A stretch of 64,000 bases of DNA from Candidula unifasciata (GCA_905116865.2 CAJHNH020001585.1:1-64000), one strand, 5' to 3'. Positions 10,458 through 21,299 are shown, numbered from the stretch's first letter. A program made the numbers and translations. Notes: generated by a model not told the origin, from the letters alone.

Positions 10458-11720
10458 AAAGGTGATCTACAGGGGTGTGAAAACTATAAAGGAATTATGT
10501 TGCTGTCAGTTCACAGAATATATTAATTAGGATTATTTTGGTAAGACTAAAATATGCTTTTGACAAAAAGCTAAGAGACAAACAGGCAGGTTTTTGGCCT
10601 AACAGATCCTGTACTGACCAGTTAGCCACACTGCAAATGATAATAGAGCAAAGCATCAAACTGAATTCACCACTTTACATTGGATTCATAGACTATAAAA
10701 AAAGCTTTTCAAAAATTATTAACTTAAAAAAGCAACATGATATGTCGAGCTCTTCATAAGGGATACCTAACAGATTCTTTTGAAATAAAAACAGTTGTGT
10801 GACAGGTATGTCTTTTGTGGCCTCTCTTATTTTTACTGGCGTTAGACTGGATGGAATTCAGTGGACAGCACAGAACAGCTTGATGATATTTCTCTTCTGT
10901 CCAACTCAGGGAATCAGGTGCAACATAAATTAATTATACCTTATGTGAGATCCAACAGCCAGGTCTGAAAATTCCATAAAGAAAAGACAAAGGAGAATAA
11001 ATAAAACATATAGTAATGTGGTTTCTCTTAATGAAATCCCATTCTAAGATGTGGAGTCATACACCTATTTGGACAGTAATGTCGATACAGATTTAGGAAC
11101 TGATAGAGATTTTAAAATACGAATACATTAGGCAAGAGGAACTTCAATAGCACTATGAAATTTGTGGAGGTCAAATGAAATAAAAACTTATTCTAAACTG
11201 AAAATTTGTTATTCAAAGGTCAAGTCAGTACAGTTGTATTGAGCGAAAACATGGAGAACAACTAAGGCAATTACGAATCAGCTACAAACATTCACTCACT
11301 GATGCCTAAGCAGGATAGAGGGAATTAAATGGTATGATAGAATCACTAATGTAAGGCTTTGGGAGAGAACTAATGTAAGGCTTTGGGAGAGAACTAATCT
11401 AAGGCTTTGGGAGAGAACTAATGTAAGGCTTTGGGAGAGAACTAAAGTTCCAGTGGACAAAGTGGGGAAGAAAGGGCGCTGGCGTTGGATAGAACACACA
11501 TTGAGAAAATCTGAGAACAGTATAACTAGAATGTCTTTGCATTTGAACCCACAGAGGTATATAAATAATGGAAGGCACACACACACAAAACACGAAGAAG
11601 GGAGCCTGAGAGTGAAGTTAAAAAGATAGAGAGAGCTGCCTGCAACAGCAAAGGATGTTCTATATGTGTTGGTTGAGTGCATAAAGACCTGCTCCAACTG
11701 AGGAGCCATGCTGCTGACAT
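10458..11720 (+). mobile_element. RTE-type reverse transcriptase remnant, copy 2 of family S
   Basis: Plus-strand broken frames show ENYKGIMLLSVH, then DKQAGFWPNRSCTDQLATLQ and IGFIDYKKSF, the RT fingers and palm pattern (NYRGI.LL, GF..NRSC.DQ, F.D..KAFD), then a thumb and C-terminal part that aligns at nucleotide level with 5700-6290. Many stops and shifts. It contains a 24-bp tandem expansion at 11340-11450. It lies in the second visible intron. Confidence 0.75.
11340..11450. repeat. 24-bp tandem repeat, four copies, inside retroelement
   Basis: Unit 'aggctttgggagagaactaa' plus four bases, four near-identical copies. The related element at 5.7-6.3 kb has this motif once, so the array arose within this copy. 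Confidence 0.9.
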
Positions 11721-11764
11721 CACCTAACCAGGCTAAAGATATGTTTGAAAGATATGTTAAACCT

Positions 11765-11783
11765 CCCCCCCCCCCCCCCCCCC
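11765..11783. repeat. Poly-C tract, 19 bases
   Basis: Uninterrupted C run between the family S remnant and the next retroelement tail. Confidence 0.9.
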
Positions 11784-11829
11784 AACTGAATTCGATTATA
11801 TCTGCTACAGGTACATATGAGTCAAGGAT

Positions 11830-12110
11830 GGAAGGAAAATATCAGAAAATAAAAATTCAAAATGTTATATTTTGCGCAGTAAGAACAAAATGCCATGGAC
11901 CATGTTGTGTGGTGGGGACAGATCAGGAAAGAAGTGAAAATGAAGGAAGAAATGATTGTAGAAAGGATGAGAGCTGGGCATCTAAAAGGAAAAAGATTAT
12001 ACACAAATGTTGACAACAATGGTCCTGAAATCCAATGCTATAATTGTGGAAGACTTTTCTTAACGCGAGCTAATTGATAGGCAAAATATTCAAACTGTCA
12101 TAACTCAGTT
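11830..12110 (+). mobile_element. Retroelement C-terminal tail with Cys2 zinc-finger-like motif
   Basis: A plus-strand frame reads ..VVWWGQIRKEVKMKEEM..RMRAGHLKGK.. and then IQCYNCGRLFLTRAN. This is a C-x2-C-G-R-x-F arrangement as in the zinc-finger-like tails of some LINE ORF2 proteins. It may be the end of the family S element or a different family. A stop follows the CxxC half, so the finger is incomplete. 12120-12960 holds no recognised gene apart from one unit of the 28-bp repeat. Confidence 0.35.
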
Positions 12111-12514
12111 ATTTATCAGCCTAGTTTAATGATATTTGTGCCCATTTGTTAGAAATTGTAAAACTGGAATAGCCTAATCCCTGTATTCCTGTATTCATGC
12201 CAGAAGATATAGGCTAGAAATAGCTTTGTGTGGTGCTGATGAAGGGGCACTAGTCAGGGTTAAGCTGTGGCACATTGCTTCCGCACTTTGTAGATCTGAT
12301 CAAGCACGTAAAAGAGCAGCTGAAGAAGACAATAACATAGATAAAAAGAAGATTAAAAAAGAGATGGGTAAAGTATTCAGACAGGTGAGAAATACCCTGA
12401 AGCAATAGGGACTGATTAGGTAAAGGATTTTTGTAAAAGCCAGCTCAGTTGGTTACTTGTTGCGATTTTCTCAAAATCACTGCAACAATATCTCAAAAAG
12501 TGACTAACATATTG

Positions 12515-12550
12515 TCTCAAAGTAGCTGGGGTTGATATGCAGCATCAAAC
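12515..12550. repeat. Isolated unit of the 28-bp repeat
   Basis: 'caaagtagctggggttgata' followed by 'tgcagcatcaaa' occurs once here, identical in unit sequence to the array at 15691-16114 about 3.2 kb away in the same gene. Confidence 0.85.
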
Positions 12551-12970
12551 ACATAGCAAACACATAGGACAATGACATTGCAACAGACTGAACTAGAATG
12601 AATACAGCAGCTGGAATACTTTTTGAGTGTTTGTCATCTATGGTAGCCCTTACCCGTAATTTTGTTGTGTACCTCATAAATCAGCATAACTTTTAAACCA
12701 TAGGTTCAGTCAATAGTCTTTAGTTCATAGAGTTTGACACATTTTCATCAAGCCTTCTTTATTTGTTTTTGTTTGAAATATCTTGGTAAATGTTGAGTGC
12801 AAATTTGACTATTTTCCTGCAGAAAATATTAAATTTAAAATATAAAATTTTCAATCAGTTTCTTAAAAATATGTTGATTTTAGCCACAAAAATTAATTTT
12901 TCTCCGGTCTTTAACTAGTGTGTACGTATAGAAAGCATTGTTTCCAGCAGATGTAATCATATTCAATTTA

Positions 12971-13461
12971 GGGGTTTAACCTGTCCTTTCAACATATTGT
13001 TAGCCTGGTTAGGTAAGGTCAGGAGCATGGCTTCCTCAGCTGGAGCCGGTCGGGGCATATGTTCCATTGGCGGTTTAACCTGTCCTTGTTAGCCCGGTTA
13101 GGTAAGGTCAGCAGCATGGCCCATCAGCTGGAGCCGGTCGGGGCATATGTTCCATTGGCGGTTTAACCTGTCCTTGTTAGCCTGGTTAGGTAAGGTCAGC
13201 AGCATGGCTCCTCAGCTGGAGCCGGTCAGGGCATATGTTCCATTGGGGGTTTAACCTGTCCTTGTTAGCCTGGTTAGGTAAGGTCAGCAGCATGGCTCCT
13301 CAGCTGGAGCCGGTCGGGGCATATGTTCCATTGGCGGTTTAACCTGTCCTTGTTAGCCTGGTTAGGTAAGGTCAGCAGCATGGCTCCTCAGCTGGAGCCA
13401 ATCGGGGCATATGTTCCATTAGGGGTTTAACCTGTCCTTGTTAGCCTGGTTAGGTAAGGTC
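12971..13461. repeat. 88-bp minisatellite, about 5.5 copies
   Basis: Unit starts 'ggtttaacctgtccttgtta' and contains 'ctcagctggagccggtcggg'. The first copy is slightly different (tttcaacatattg) and the rest are near-identical. Second visible intron. Confidence 0.95.
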
Positions 13462-13927
13462 CAAAATAGCTCAGAAATGGATCGGCAAATCTAACTATAG
13501 ATCATTTCCCATAATTGTATTACTGGAAGCCGGTTCGTCTTTTTATGTCTGTGGTGAGGTGACATTTCTATGGGAAACAAAATAACTCTAGTTTGGAAGA
13601 AAAGCTCTATATATTAAATCTGTTGTTTAAGGAGGTCCTGAAAACAACACTGGTAATGTGTGTGAAGCAGCTGTATAAAGTGTGAAGTGGGCTCCAACGT
13701 TAGGGTAAAAATAACTTTTCTGACCTGAATACTGACATACCTAATAACTGTTATTGATTAAGGCCTTTTTCCTTTTTTGAAATGTGATAACCAATGTTTA
13801 AATATAATTTTTATTTATTTCCCATAATTGTATTACATGAAGGCAACTTCTGTCCTTTTTATGTTACACACAAATGTTACTTAACGCAGAATAATTTGAA
13901 CAAGGTTAATTTTGCTTTTGTTTTCAG

Positions 13928-14036
13928 GTATTTGATTCAGTTTGGGCGCATCCTCCAGAAACAAGAACTAGATGCATTTATAGCTATGTCTGTGTCCCCA
14001 TTGTTGCATGATGTGCAGACAATGCAAGATCTGAAG
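13928..14036 (+). CDS. FAM120A: FAM120A-like gene, third exon in window
   Basis: A 109-nt exon with acceptor 'gttttcag' and donor GTTATC; phase 2 in, phase 0 out. It encodes RYLIQFGRILQKQELDAF, then SVSPLLHDVQTMQDLK. The LCCVLR of the previous exon joined to RYLIQFGRIL..QELDAF reproduces the family's continuous CVLRY(M/L)...RIL..QELDAF block, which supports the splice junction. The next coding sequence begins one base out of phase (see the 14438 entry). Confidence 0.9.
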
Positions 14037-14184
14037 GTTATCATTTTAATCATTTTGATGTGTTAACACCGAGCATGACCTCTGTAGCTCTAGCAAAAGA
14101 TCCCAGAAATCTTGCTGCCTACTGAGAGCATAACACCGAGCATGACCTCTGTAGCTCTAGCAAAAGATCCCAGAGATCTGTGCA

Positions 14185-14275
14185 CTCGTGAACTGAATGG
14201 CGTCGCCGTGAATGAACCTATGACCTTCCTTCAGAGCGTGAGGCAAACAGCTTGACAACTTGGCCACGGAGATGG
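14185..14275 (-). repeat. tRNA-derived SINE-like segment
   Basis: The minus strand reads 'ctccgtggccaagttgtcaa', resembling a tRNA A box (TGGC..AGT..G), followed at normal spacing by 'aggttcattcac', resembling a B box. It is not a tRNA gene because the stems do not form. A scrambled second version lies near 14690-14735. Confidence 0.4.
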
Positions 14276-14437
14276 TTATGTGCATGAACAGTCAAGTATT
14301 TCTACATTTGAATGAAAATCCTCTAACTCACTAGGTCAATTCTGAAACTTGTTGTTTTCTACTGATGTTAGAAAATCAGACAAATCTTCACCAGTTTACA
14401 TTGTATGATAGCAGTGAAGTTTTGTCTTTTATTTCAG

Positions 14438-14570
14438 CTGCCCAGCATTCTTCCCAAGAGGAAGCCAGCTGTCATCCTTATTAATGGCAGGCATTGAAAC
14501 AGCTGCTTTAGCCAATGATGTTTGTGGTGCACCGATTCCATGGACTTTAATTTGCCCTTGGCTCTACATG
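14438..14570 (+). CDS. FAM120A: FAM120A-like gene, fourth exon, 5' part (frame disrupted)
   Basis: After acceptor 'tttatttcag' the sequence encodes FPRGSQLSSLLMAG, then ALANDVCGAPIPW and CPWLYM. This is the family block (PRG.QLS.LF..G.., ANDACGQPIPW, CPW.Y). The previous exon ends in phase 0, but this block is in the +1 frame from 14438; the zero frame stops at a TGA after 19 codons. One extra base in the 'ctgccc' near the exon start would explain it. After CPWLYM the homology stops and mosaic sequence begins, so the exon's 3' end is found only at 15201-15248. Confidence 0.75.
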
Positions 14571-15200
14571 AGATGGATAGCACAGAGCATTTTAAACTTC
14601 TGTAGCTCTAGCAATAGTTCCCTGATTGACATCTGTGCACTCGTGAACTGAATGGCGTTCTTTGCATTAGGTTCATATCACCTTCCTTCAGGAAAGCGTG
14701 AGGCAAACAGCTTGACAGACTTGGAGATTTAGATGGTGAAATGAAATGAAAGTCAAAAATGTCTACAGTGCAAGGAGCGAGCTGCTCCTACATAGGACTA
14801 GGATGATTCAATGCTGCTAAATTTTGTGAGGTTTTCTGCTGATGTTAGGAACCAAGAAAGGAGACAGTATCTTCACATTAGACTATTTTGTGAGGATTTA
14901 TGCTGCCGTGGGGGAACAAAGAAAAGTTTTGTCTTAGACGTATTTTCAGATGTCTGCCGGCCGCATTCTTCCAAGAGGAAGCTGTCAATTCTGACATTGT
15001 CTATTTTGTAAGGATTTATGCTGCGTGGGGGAACAAAGAAAAGTGAAAAACATTTGCTGCTTTAGCCAGTATTTTGTGAGGATTTTGTGGTGGGGCACCG
15101 TATATGTCCATTAGACGTATTTTTGTGAGGATTGTATGCTGCCTTGGAACTCTACATGGGAATGAAAACATTTTCCATTTTGTAAGGATTTTATGCTGCC

Positions 15201-15248
15201 GTCAAAGCCAATAACAATACACCGCTGATTGACATCTGTGATGGACAG
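15201..15248 (+). CDS. FAM120A: FAM120A-like gene, fourth exon, 3' part
   Basis: Encodes VKANNNTPLIDICDGQ with donor GTTAGT at 15249 and phase 0 out. It corresponds to the family's (K)TPLIDLCDGQ, which in relatives directly follows the CPW.Y.DGK.F segment. Here about 630 bases of mixed sequence separate it from the 5' part at 14438-14570. A truncated mosaic of the same TPLIDICD segment also occurs near 14610-14640. Confidence 0.7.
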
Positions 15249-15690
15249 GTTAGTGTTTGCTTCTTTGCATTAGGTTCATATCATGGGATGAAAGGAATAA
15301 AGGGAGATAAAAAACATACAGAGGAGAGATTTAGAGTGAAATGAAATGAAAGAAAAATGTGGAGAGTGCAAGGAGCGAGCTGCTCACATTACATAGGATA
15401 GGATGATTTAATGCTGCTAATTTTGTGAGGGTTTCTGCTCCAGTGAGGAACCAAGAAAGGAGAAAAGACATATTTTGTGAGGATTTATGCTGCCGTGGGG
15501 GAACAAAGAAAAGGTATATGCTGTAACATTAGACATATTTTGTGAGGATTTATGCTGCCGTGGGGGAACAAAGAAAGGAGAAAAGGTATTTGCTGTAACA
15601 TTAGACATATTTTTGGAAAGGAAATGATCAGTGCCTTTCCTGATGCATGTTCTCTGGAGAGAAAATTAAATGATTATCAGGCTGGTAGCT

Positions 15691-16114
15691 ATATGCAGCA
15701 TCAAAGTAGCTGGGGTTGATATGCAGCATCAAAGTAGCTGGGGTTGATATGCAGCATCAAAGTAGCTGGGGTTGATATGCAGCATCAAAGTAGCTGGGGT
15801 TGATATACGGCATCAAAGTAGCTGGGGTTGATATACGGCATCAAAGTAGCTGGGGTTGATATACGGCATCAAAGTAGCTGGGGTTAATATGCAGCATCAA
15901 AGTAGCTGGGGTTGATATGCAGCATCAAAGTAGCTGGGGTTGATATACAGCATCAAAGTAGCTGGGGTTGATATACAGCATCAAAGTAGCTGGGGTTGAT
16001 ATACAGCATCAATGTAGCTGGGGTTGATATACAGCATCAAAGTAGCTGGGGTTGATATACAGCATCAATGTAGCTGGGGTTGATATACAGCATCAAAGTA
16101 GCTGGGGTTGATAT
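15691..16114. repeat. 28-bp minisatellite, about 15 copies
   Basis: Unit 'agcatcaaagtagctggggt' plus 'tgatatgc' or 'tgatatac'. Variants cluster: gc first, then acgg, gc again, then acag. A single unit occurs at 12515-12550. Confidence 0.97.
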
Positions 16115-16220
16115 AGTTTGCTGTATAAATAACTGCACACACTAATCACTACATTTCACTATTTCTAAGAGTCTGATTTATTTATGTAATTTAAAAAAAA
16201 TCTTTTCCGTACATTTTAAA

Positions 16221-16714
16221 GAAGCAAAGCTGTGCTTTTGAATGTAAATGTTACAAGAATTCTTGGACTGCGGAGAAGCAAAGCTGTGCTTTTGAATGTA
16301 AATGTTACAAGAATTCTTGGACTGCGGAGAAGCAAAGCTGTGCTTTTGAATGTAAATGTTACAAGAATTCTTGGACTGCGGAGAAGCAAAGCTGTGCTTT
16401 TGAATGTAAATGTTACAAGAATTCTTGGACTGCGGAGAAGCAAAGCTGTGCTTTGAATGTAAATGTTTACAAGAATTCTTGGACTGCGGAGAAGAAAAGC
16501 TGTGCTTTTGAATGTAAATGTTACAAGAATTCTTGGACTGCGGAGAAGAAAAGCTGTGCTTTTGAATGTAAATGTTACAAGAATTCTTGGACTGCGGAGA
16601 AGAAAAGCTGTGCTTTTGAATGTAAATGTTACAAGAATTCTTGGACTGCGGAGAAGCAAAGCTGTACTTTTGAATGTAAATGTTACAAGAATTCTTGGAC
16701 TGCGGAGAAGAAAA
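16221..16714. repeat. 54-bp minisatellite, about 9 copies
   Basis: Unit begins 'gaagcaaagctgtgcttttg' and includes 'acaagaattcttggactgcg'. Because 54 is divisible by three and the unit lacks stops in several frames, long artificial frames exist on both strands (for example an 18-residue period on plus). No splice or domain evidence supports coding. Confidence 0.95.
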
Positions 16715-17010
16715 GTACTGACATTAATGATCTGAGAATCGAGCTTGACTGGTTTATAAACGGTAATGCTTCTTTAAAAAAAAAAAAAACTGCCCATAAT
16801 AAGCAGTTAATGTTTTGGGGAGAGAACAGTTGTGGTGAGCATGTGTTCTGGAAGAGGCCTATGAGTTTGATTATAAGCTGTGTTGCCCTGTACCTTTACT
16901 CTACAGCACAGGCACAGGTGTCCACCAGTGGTGAATTTACCTTTAAACTGTTTAAGATTCTATTGTTTTATCTGTTGATAAAGAGTAAGCCTGAATGAAA
17001 CAGTTGGTTG

Positions 17011-17193
17011 TGTTTGTGCACATCTTTCCCTCCGTTGAGCATACGAGTTATTATTTGTGCACATCTTTACCTTTCCCTCCGTTGAGCATACGAGTTATTA
17101 TTTGTGCACATCTTTACCTTTCCCTCCGTTGAGCATACTAATTATTATTTGTGCACATCTTTACCCCTCCTTTGAGCAAAATAGTTATTATTT
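17011..17193. repeat. About 46-bp minisatellite, four copies
   Basis: Unit 'tttgtgcacatctttacctt' then 'tccctccgttgagcatacga'; the last copy is shortened and diverged. Intron between the fourth and fifth visible exons. Confidence 0.85.
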
Positions 17194-17573
17194 GTGTTTA
17201 ATTCTTTTACTTTTGTATTGATTTCGGGCTTGTTTCATGGCTCAGATGGATTATAACAGTCCTGCATAAATAAGGCCTCTCATGATACCTCAGTGCCAAT
17301 AGATTAATTCTGCCACTGGTTGAGAGTCATGATAGATGTGGTGAGACATAGTCAAATTTAATAGATTTATCTGGGCTACACACATTTCATTGGCAATACA
17401 ATTTCATCTTTAGAAAGTGATGTTTGAATTTAACACTTCATAATGTCGAAAGATTGACATATTGACAAAAGATTGCTTGTATTGGAAATATTTAACTTAC
17501 CCCCACACCCCCATGCTTGATATTACATCTGGTACATATTTGTCTGTTACATTTGCACATTTTCTACTACTAG

Positions 17574-17787
17574 ATGGAGCAAGTGCTGAGAGTAGAGCGG
17601 ATGCGACAAGCTATACTTGAAAATCTTCATGTTGACTTTGCTAAACCCCTCTTACCTGGCATTTACTACCCATATCCTGGACAACTTTATGCTGGTGCTT
17701 CCCTTTCCTATGCTTCCGCTGGAAAAGGTCATGGGGTTTCTGTTGGACCAGCTGGCCGTTCAGTTGGCAGAGGCCGTGGGATCCTAG
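17574..17787 (+). CDS. FAM120A: FAM120A-like gene, fifth exon in window
   Basis: A 214-nt exon with acceptor 'ctactactag', donor GTGATT, phase 0 in and phase 1 out. It begins directly after the DGQ of the previous exon and encodes VERMRQAILENL, corresponding to (A)KVEKMRQSVLEGL in relatives, then an aromatic/Pro/Gly-rich stretch (GIYYPYPGQLYAGASLSYA) ending in the Arg-Gly-rich GRSVGRGRGIL. The low-complexity second half marks the start of the disordered, RNA-binding C-terminal region known for the family. Confidence 0.9.
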
Positions 17788-18681
17788 GTGATTTTGGTAA
17801 TACACATAGTTTTACTCTTTTAATGTTGTGCTAAAATTTGTACTTGTTTACCACATTATTTATGCTAAGTAAATTCAGTGGTTGTAGTGGACCTTGAAAA
17901 CAAGAACATTCCAGGAATGGCAACTTAGAGCTACTGACTTCTTATTGTTTACACTGAGAGGTTCGTGGGAAATTATTTGTCAGTTAATTAAGTGTTGCCT
18001 CATTATATAATTGTACCTAAATCTGCTTACTGAAGTCTAAAAACGCAAAAACTTGGTAGTAGAGAATATGTTTGGTTATCACATGCATCTAGCAGAAACA
18101 TGAAATAGCTACAGCACACTTTGTTCAGTTTTATGTCTTTAACAAAAAATCTGGACAGTTCACCTTCCTTTAAATGTTTAGCTCTGCTATTGTAGTTCAT
18201 GTACTGGGGAAGTGTGATATCATGTTTGCTAGACACATGCATGTGGAAGAGAGCTGACACACTCGGTATCAACGTTGTGCCAACAATGAACTTCTGTTTA
18301 TGAAATTATCTGATTCTCTTATTAGAAAATAAGCACATTGTTGCATTCCTATTTGTGCTTTTCCTATTTCCAGTAAAATTGGATTTTCTCACTTTAAAGA
18401 TATAAAGTGACATAAAATATTTTTAGTTGGGCTATGGATAATGGTGTTTACACAAATCTGTTGAACTGAGATGTGAGCATACTTCACCCATAACTTATTC
18501 CAGGTGGAATGAGAGTTAAACAGGCTTGCGTTTGCCCACCTCTGACCCATACTTAGCAAAGATGTATTGTATGGCTACCTTGGGTTATACCACATTTAAA
18601 CTAGGGTATTTTTCATAGTGAGGTACCGATAATGGACCGGACCAATAGCAGGGTGTATTGGTGTAGCCACATGACAGCTCT

Positions 18682-18697
18682 CCCCCCCCCCCCCCCC
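18682..18697. repeat. Poly-C tract, 16 bases
   Basis: Uninterrupted C run just before a LINE remnant. 17880-18640 otherwise shows no recognised feature. Confidence 0.85.
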
Positions 18698-18699
18698 AA

Positions 18700-19230
18700 A
18701 TGTCACCACACTTTTAAAACCCAGCAAGTACTAGGCATCCCAATAATATGCAGGAAAGATATACTTGAACTGTCAACTATTATAGATAGGCTGAAAGTGC
18801 TGCATGCAAAATCATATCTCAGAGTAGTCGCTGACAAGAAAACCTCCTGCATAAAGCCTTAGATAGATCTAAGGGTCACAGACTGGAACAAGGAAGGTCT
18901 TAGATGATGCAAACCGAAGACACAGACATGTGGGCAGGCTTGATAATATTGGGTGAGGAGAAGAGTGGCTCGGGGTGTCCCAGTAACACTCTTGTGTAGT
19001 AGGACCAGGAGCGTGGGGACTGGCCAGCGAGCCGTGCAGAAACACAAGCTCAGCAACTGCTTCATTACTATTCCCTGCCCACATTGTGTGATCATCGTTA
19101 CAGATGGCTCTGTTGAGAGACAGACGTGCATGGCGGTTCCTAGAGGCAGCCCTTATCAGGCTTGGGAATCAGCTGCATACATGTCATCGTTGTAACTGAC
19201 TCACAATGCATGTTAAGAACAGTCAAGACA
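18700..19230 (+). mobile_element. LINE remnant between RT and RNase H (TDGSV motif)
   Basis: Plus-strand broken frames give LGIPIICRKDILELSTIIDR.. and ..LKVLHAKSYLRVVADK.., then IIVTDGSVERQT, where TDGSV is the first catalytic-Asp motif of RNase H in I/Jockey-like LINEs. Next comes a WRFLEAALIRLGNQLHTCH-like stretch. No intact frame. It probably belongs to one of the RNase H-bearing families seen at 25.3, 28.4, 33.7, 50.1 and 56.4 kb. It lies in the intron before the sixth visible exon. Confidence 0.45.
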
Positions 19231-20045
19231 AGTATACTTCTTGCAGATTGACGTGCATCACTCTATGGTAGTCAGCATTCTTTGGATATTTTCTTTGGGG
19301 ATGGGGGTGTGTTGGGAAATGAACTGAGAAAATAGAATTGGGCCTGTCTTCTCCCTAGTTTGCATATTTCAGAGACGTTTAAAAAAAATGTTTGTTCTAG
19401 AACATATTTATTCATTCACATGCACACAAAAATCAAGCTGATCGTTTGATTGTTATTATTAATTGCAGTGGCAAAAATGCAGTTAACACAGTTATGCATT
19501 TTTACACATATTCTTAAAACTTATCAAAATGTTTAGAGTGGCTTAAACCAAAACTGCTTATTAAGTATATCTCTTTGACTCGAACAACGCATGATGTATT
19601 ACTGACTATTTCCCAAATTTCTCAAACATCACATCAAATCTCTTCTTATATTTAGGTTTTGGTCAGTGCGTACTAAATACATCTGCAACCACAGATTCTT
19701 TCATTTATTTTAATTCCTACAACACAGCAAGTGCTTAGAGATTTTATGGCAATATTAACAGAAATAAATGATGATTTTTTTTTTTTTTTTTTACAAAACC
19801 TTGAGACCGAAGGAGTTAAGTTGCAGGAAAAGACATGTTTCCTTATTATATTATAAAAAGCACTTGGTTTTTAATTGCTGTCTGATTAATTTCACATAAT
19901 TTTTTTTGCCCTGAAAGGCAGCTTAAATTATTTATACATAGAGTAAGAAGTTGAAAGGTATTCACTTTTAGACTGTGATAAATATTAGTTTGATACATCA
20001 GTTTGACCTAAGTGTTATTTGTCTGTCTAATTTGTGAAACCACAG

Positions 20046-20184
20046 GACGATCTCCAGTAGAAGCTCAGGGAGGTCAGCTTGAAATTGCTGGTGTTGTTGT
20101 TGGTCAGTGGGGACCTAACATGTCCAATCGTAGAAGCAGAGGTCAACTTTCCCAACAAGCAATGTCATTTGGACATAGAGGAAG
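20046..20184 (+). CDS. FAM120A: FAM120A-like gene, sixth exon in window
   Basis: A 139-nt exon with acceptor 'gaaaccacag', donor GTATGC, phase 1 in and phase 2 out. It encodes EAQGGQLEIAGVVVGQWGP, matching the family's (GG)KLEIAGTVVG(H/Q)W block, then SNRRSRGQLSQQAMSFGHRG, an Arg-Gly-rich linker. The GQLEIAG match is strong support for the FAM120A assignment. A tRNA-derived SINE starts about 50 bases downstream. Confidence 0.9.
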
Positions 20185-20235
20185 GTATGCGCCAGAAACT
20201 GCTGGAATTAGAAACTATAATTAGAAATACTATGC

Positions 20236-20460
20236 ACATGGGCTGCGTTAGCGCAGTCGATAGGAGACCCACTTTCGAATCCACCTGCGACTTGCTACAC
20301 CCCACAGCCCGTGTTCATAACTGGGCGGTTCCCGGGGATTGCCTGTCCTAATAGGTAAAGGGTACCAGAGTTAACATGCTGGGGTAAACGGAAGAACGTC
20401 GCTTTAGCTACGGAGTTGTGTGCGGACGGAGACACAGGCGGGCAGTTTCTTATCAGCTGT
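20236..20460 (+). mobile_element. tRNA-derived SINE, full-looking copy
   Basis: Starts with a tRNA-like head: 'ggctgcgttagcgcagtcga' (A box TTAGCGCAGTCG) and 'ctttcgaatccacc' (B box). A body follows containing 'gtaccagagttaacatgctg' and 'aacgtcgctttagctacgga'. The body is found reverse-complemented at 31595-31690, so it is a dispersed family. The tRNA part cannot be a functional tRNA because it is fused to the body and lacks a normal acceptor stem. Confidence 0.75.
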
Positions 20461-21299
20461 CGGTACTGGTAGCAAAGCACTTATGGTTTATAACTGTGTG
20501 TAATGATGCTCGTTCACATCTCCTGACGTTACCTTTATGCACAGTGCTGTGTTTCTTATTTTAACAATTTATGCCAATAGTTACTATCTTAAATTATTTA
20601 TATGTATGATTTCAGATACCCATGAAAGAAAAAAACTATTTGCACTGTAAAAAGTGCAAATGTTTTATTGCTAATTTTAGGTCTTAATGGTCTGCATTGT
20701 CAGCATATATCAGCTGCAGTTGTTGCAGTTTTATGGAGTATAGCAAATTCCTGGTTACTTTTTCTCAAGAGCACGCTGAATATCATGGAGCATGATCATA
20801 TCATGGTCTTGTTATAAGAACAGCAAATGCATGTTTATTCTTATGTGCATCAGTCCTGCTGCAGATTAATGACCTTGTGAGCATTATGATTAGGAAGCTG
20901 AACATACTGTATCACAGAACATCAGAACTGCAGAATGCAAGCTGTGATACTTACGAGAAGGACTGAGTTTGAACATTTAGGGAAGGCATGAGTTAATGAG
21001 AGATCTTCTGCAACTGTTTTAATTCATGTTGCTACAGAAGAAGCCACATACAAGATTGATGCAGAGATAGTCATCGGAGATCATTTTGGTAACAGTGTCA
21101 TGTGTCATAAATCACAGTTGAAACGGTTCAGTGATAGAATTTACTTAGTTTCAGGTCAAAGTAGTTTGCTGTAATCATTCACAACAGTTTTTTGGTGAAG
21201 AATGAAACTTAAGATATAGGATTCATTATAAACATGATTGGAACTAAAGGAAGGAGAAATATAAAAAAAAATAGAACATCAAATTAAATGAAACAATGA

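Larger units (their letters stand above)
14050..15640. other. Interleaved duplication region (probable consensus chimera)
   Basis: The same intron-exon sequence appears twice. Intron tail plus exon at about 14350-14570 recurs at about 14825-15180 as fragments of 5-25 bases alternating with a 70-bp repeat ('ttttgtgaggatttatgctg', 'ccgtgggggaacaaagaaaa'). A second pair is 14078-14300 versus 14595-14745, the latter mixed with the exon's 3' end and following intron. A third is 14735-14905 versus 15325-15490. Alternation on this scale is typical of a consensus built from two misaligned read sets. Confidence 0.7.

Noticed and set aside
10184..10459. 91-codon minus-strand frame starting with poly-Gly
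   Set aside because: The start lies in the poly-C tract, and the rest is AT-rich with no domain.
12226..12408. 60-codon Lys-rich plus-strand frame
   Set aside because: Short, no domain, lies within an intron of the gene between retroelement debris.
15691..16114. CRISPR-like array
   Set aside because: Units are directly adjacent with no unique spacers, in a eukaryotic intron. The same applies to every other array in the window.
16216..16998. 147- and 181-codon frames with an 18-residue period
   Set aside because: Produced by the 54-bp minisatellite inside an intron of the FAM120A-like gene. Open frames on both strands argue against coding.
20236..20310. Functional tRNA gene
   Set aside because: A and B boxes are present but the acceptor stem does not close and the sequence continues into a repeated SINE body.
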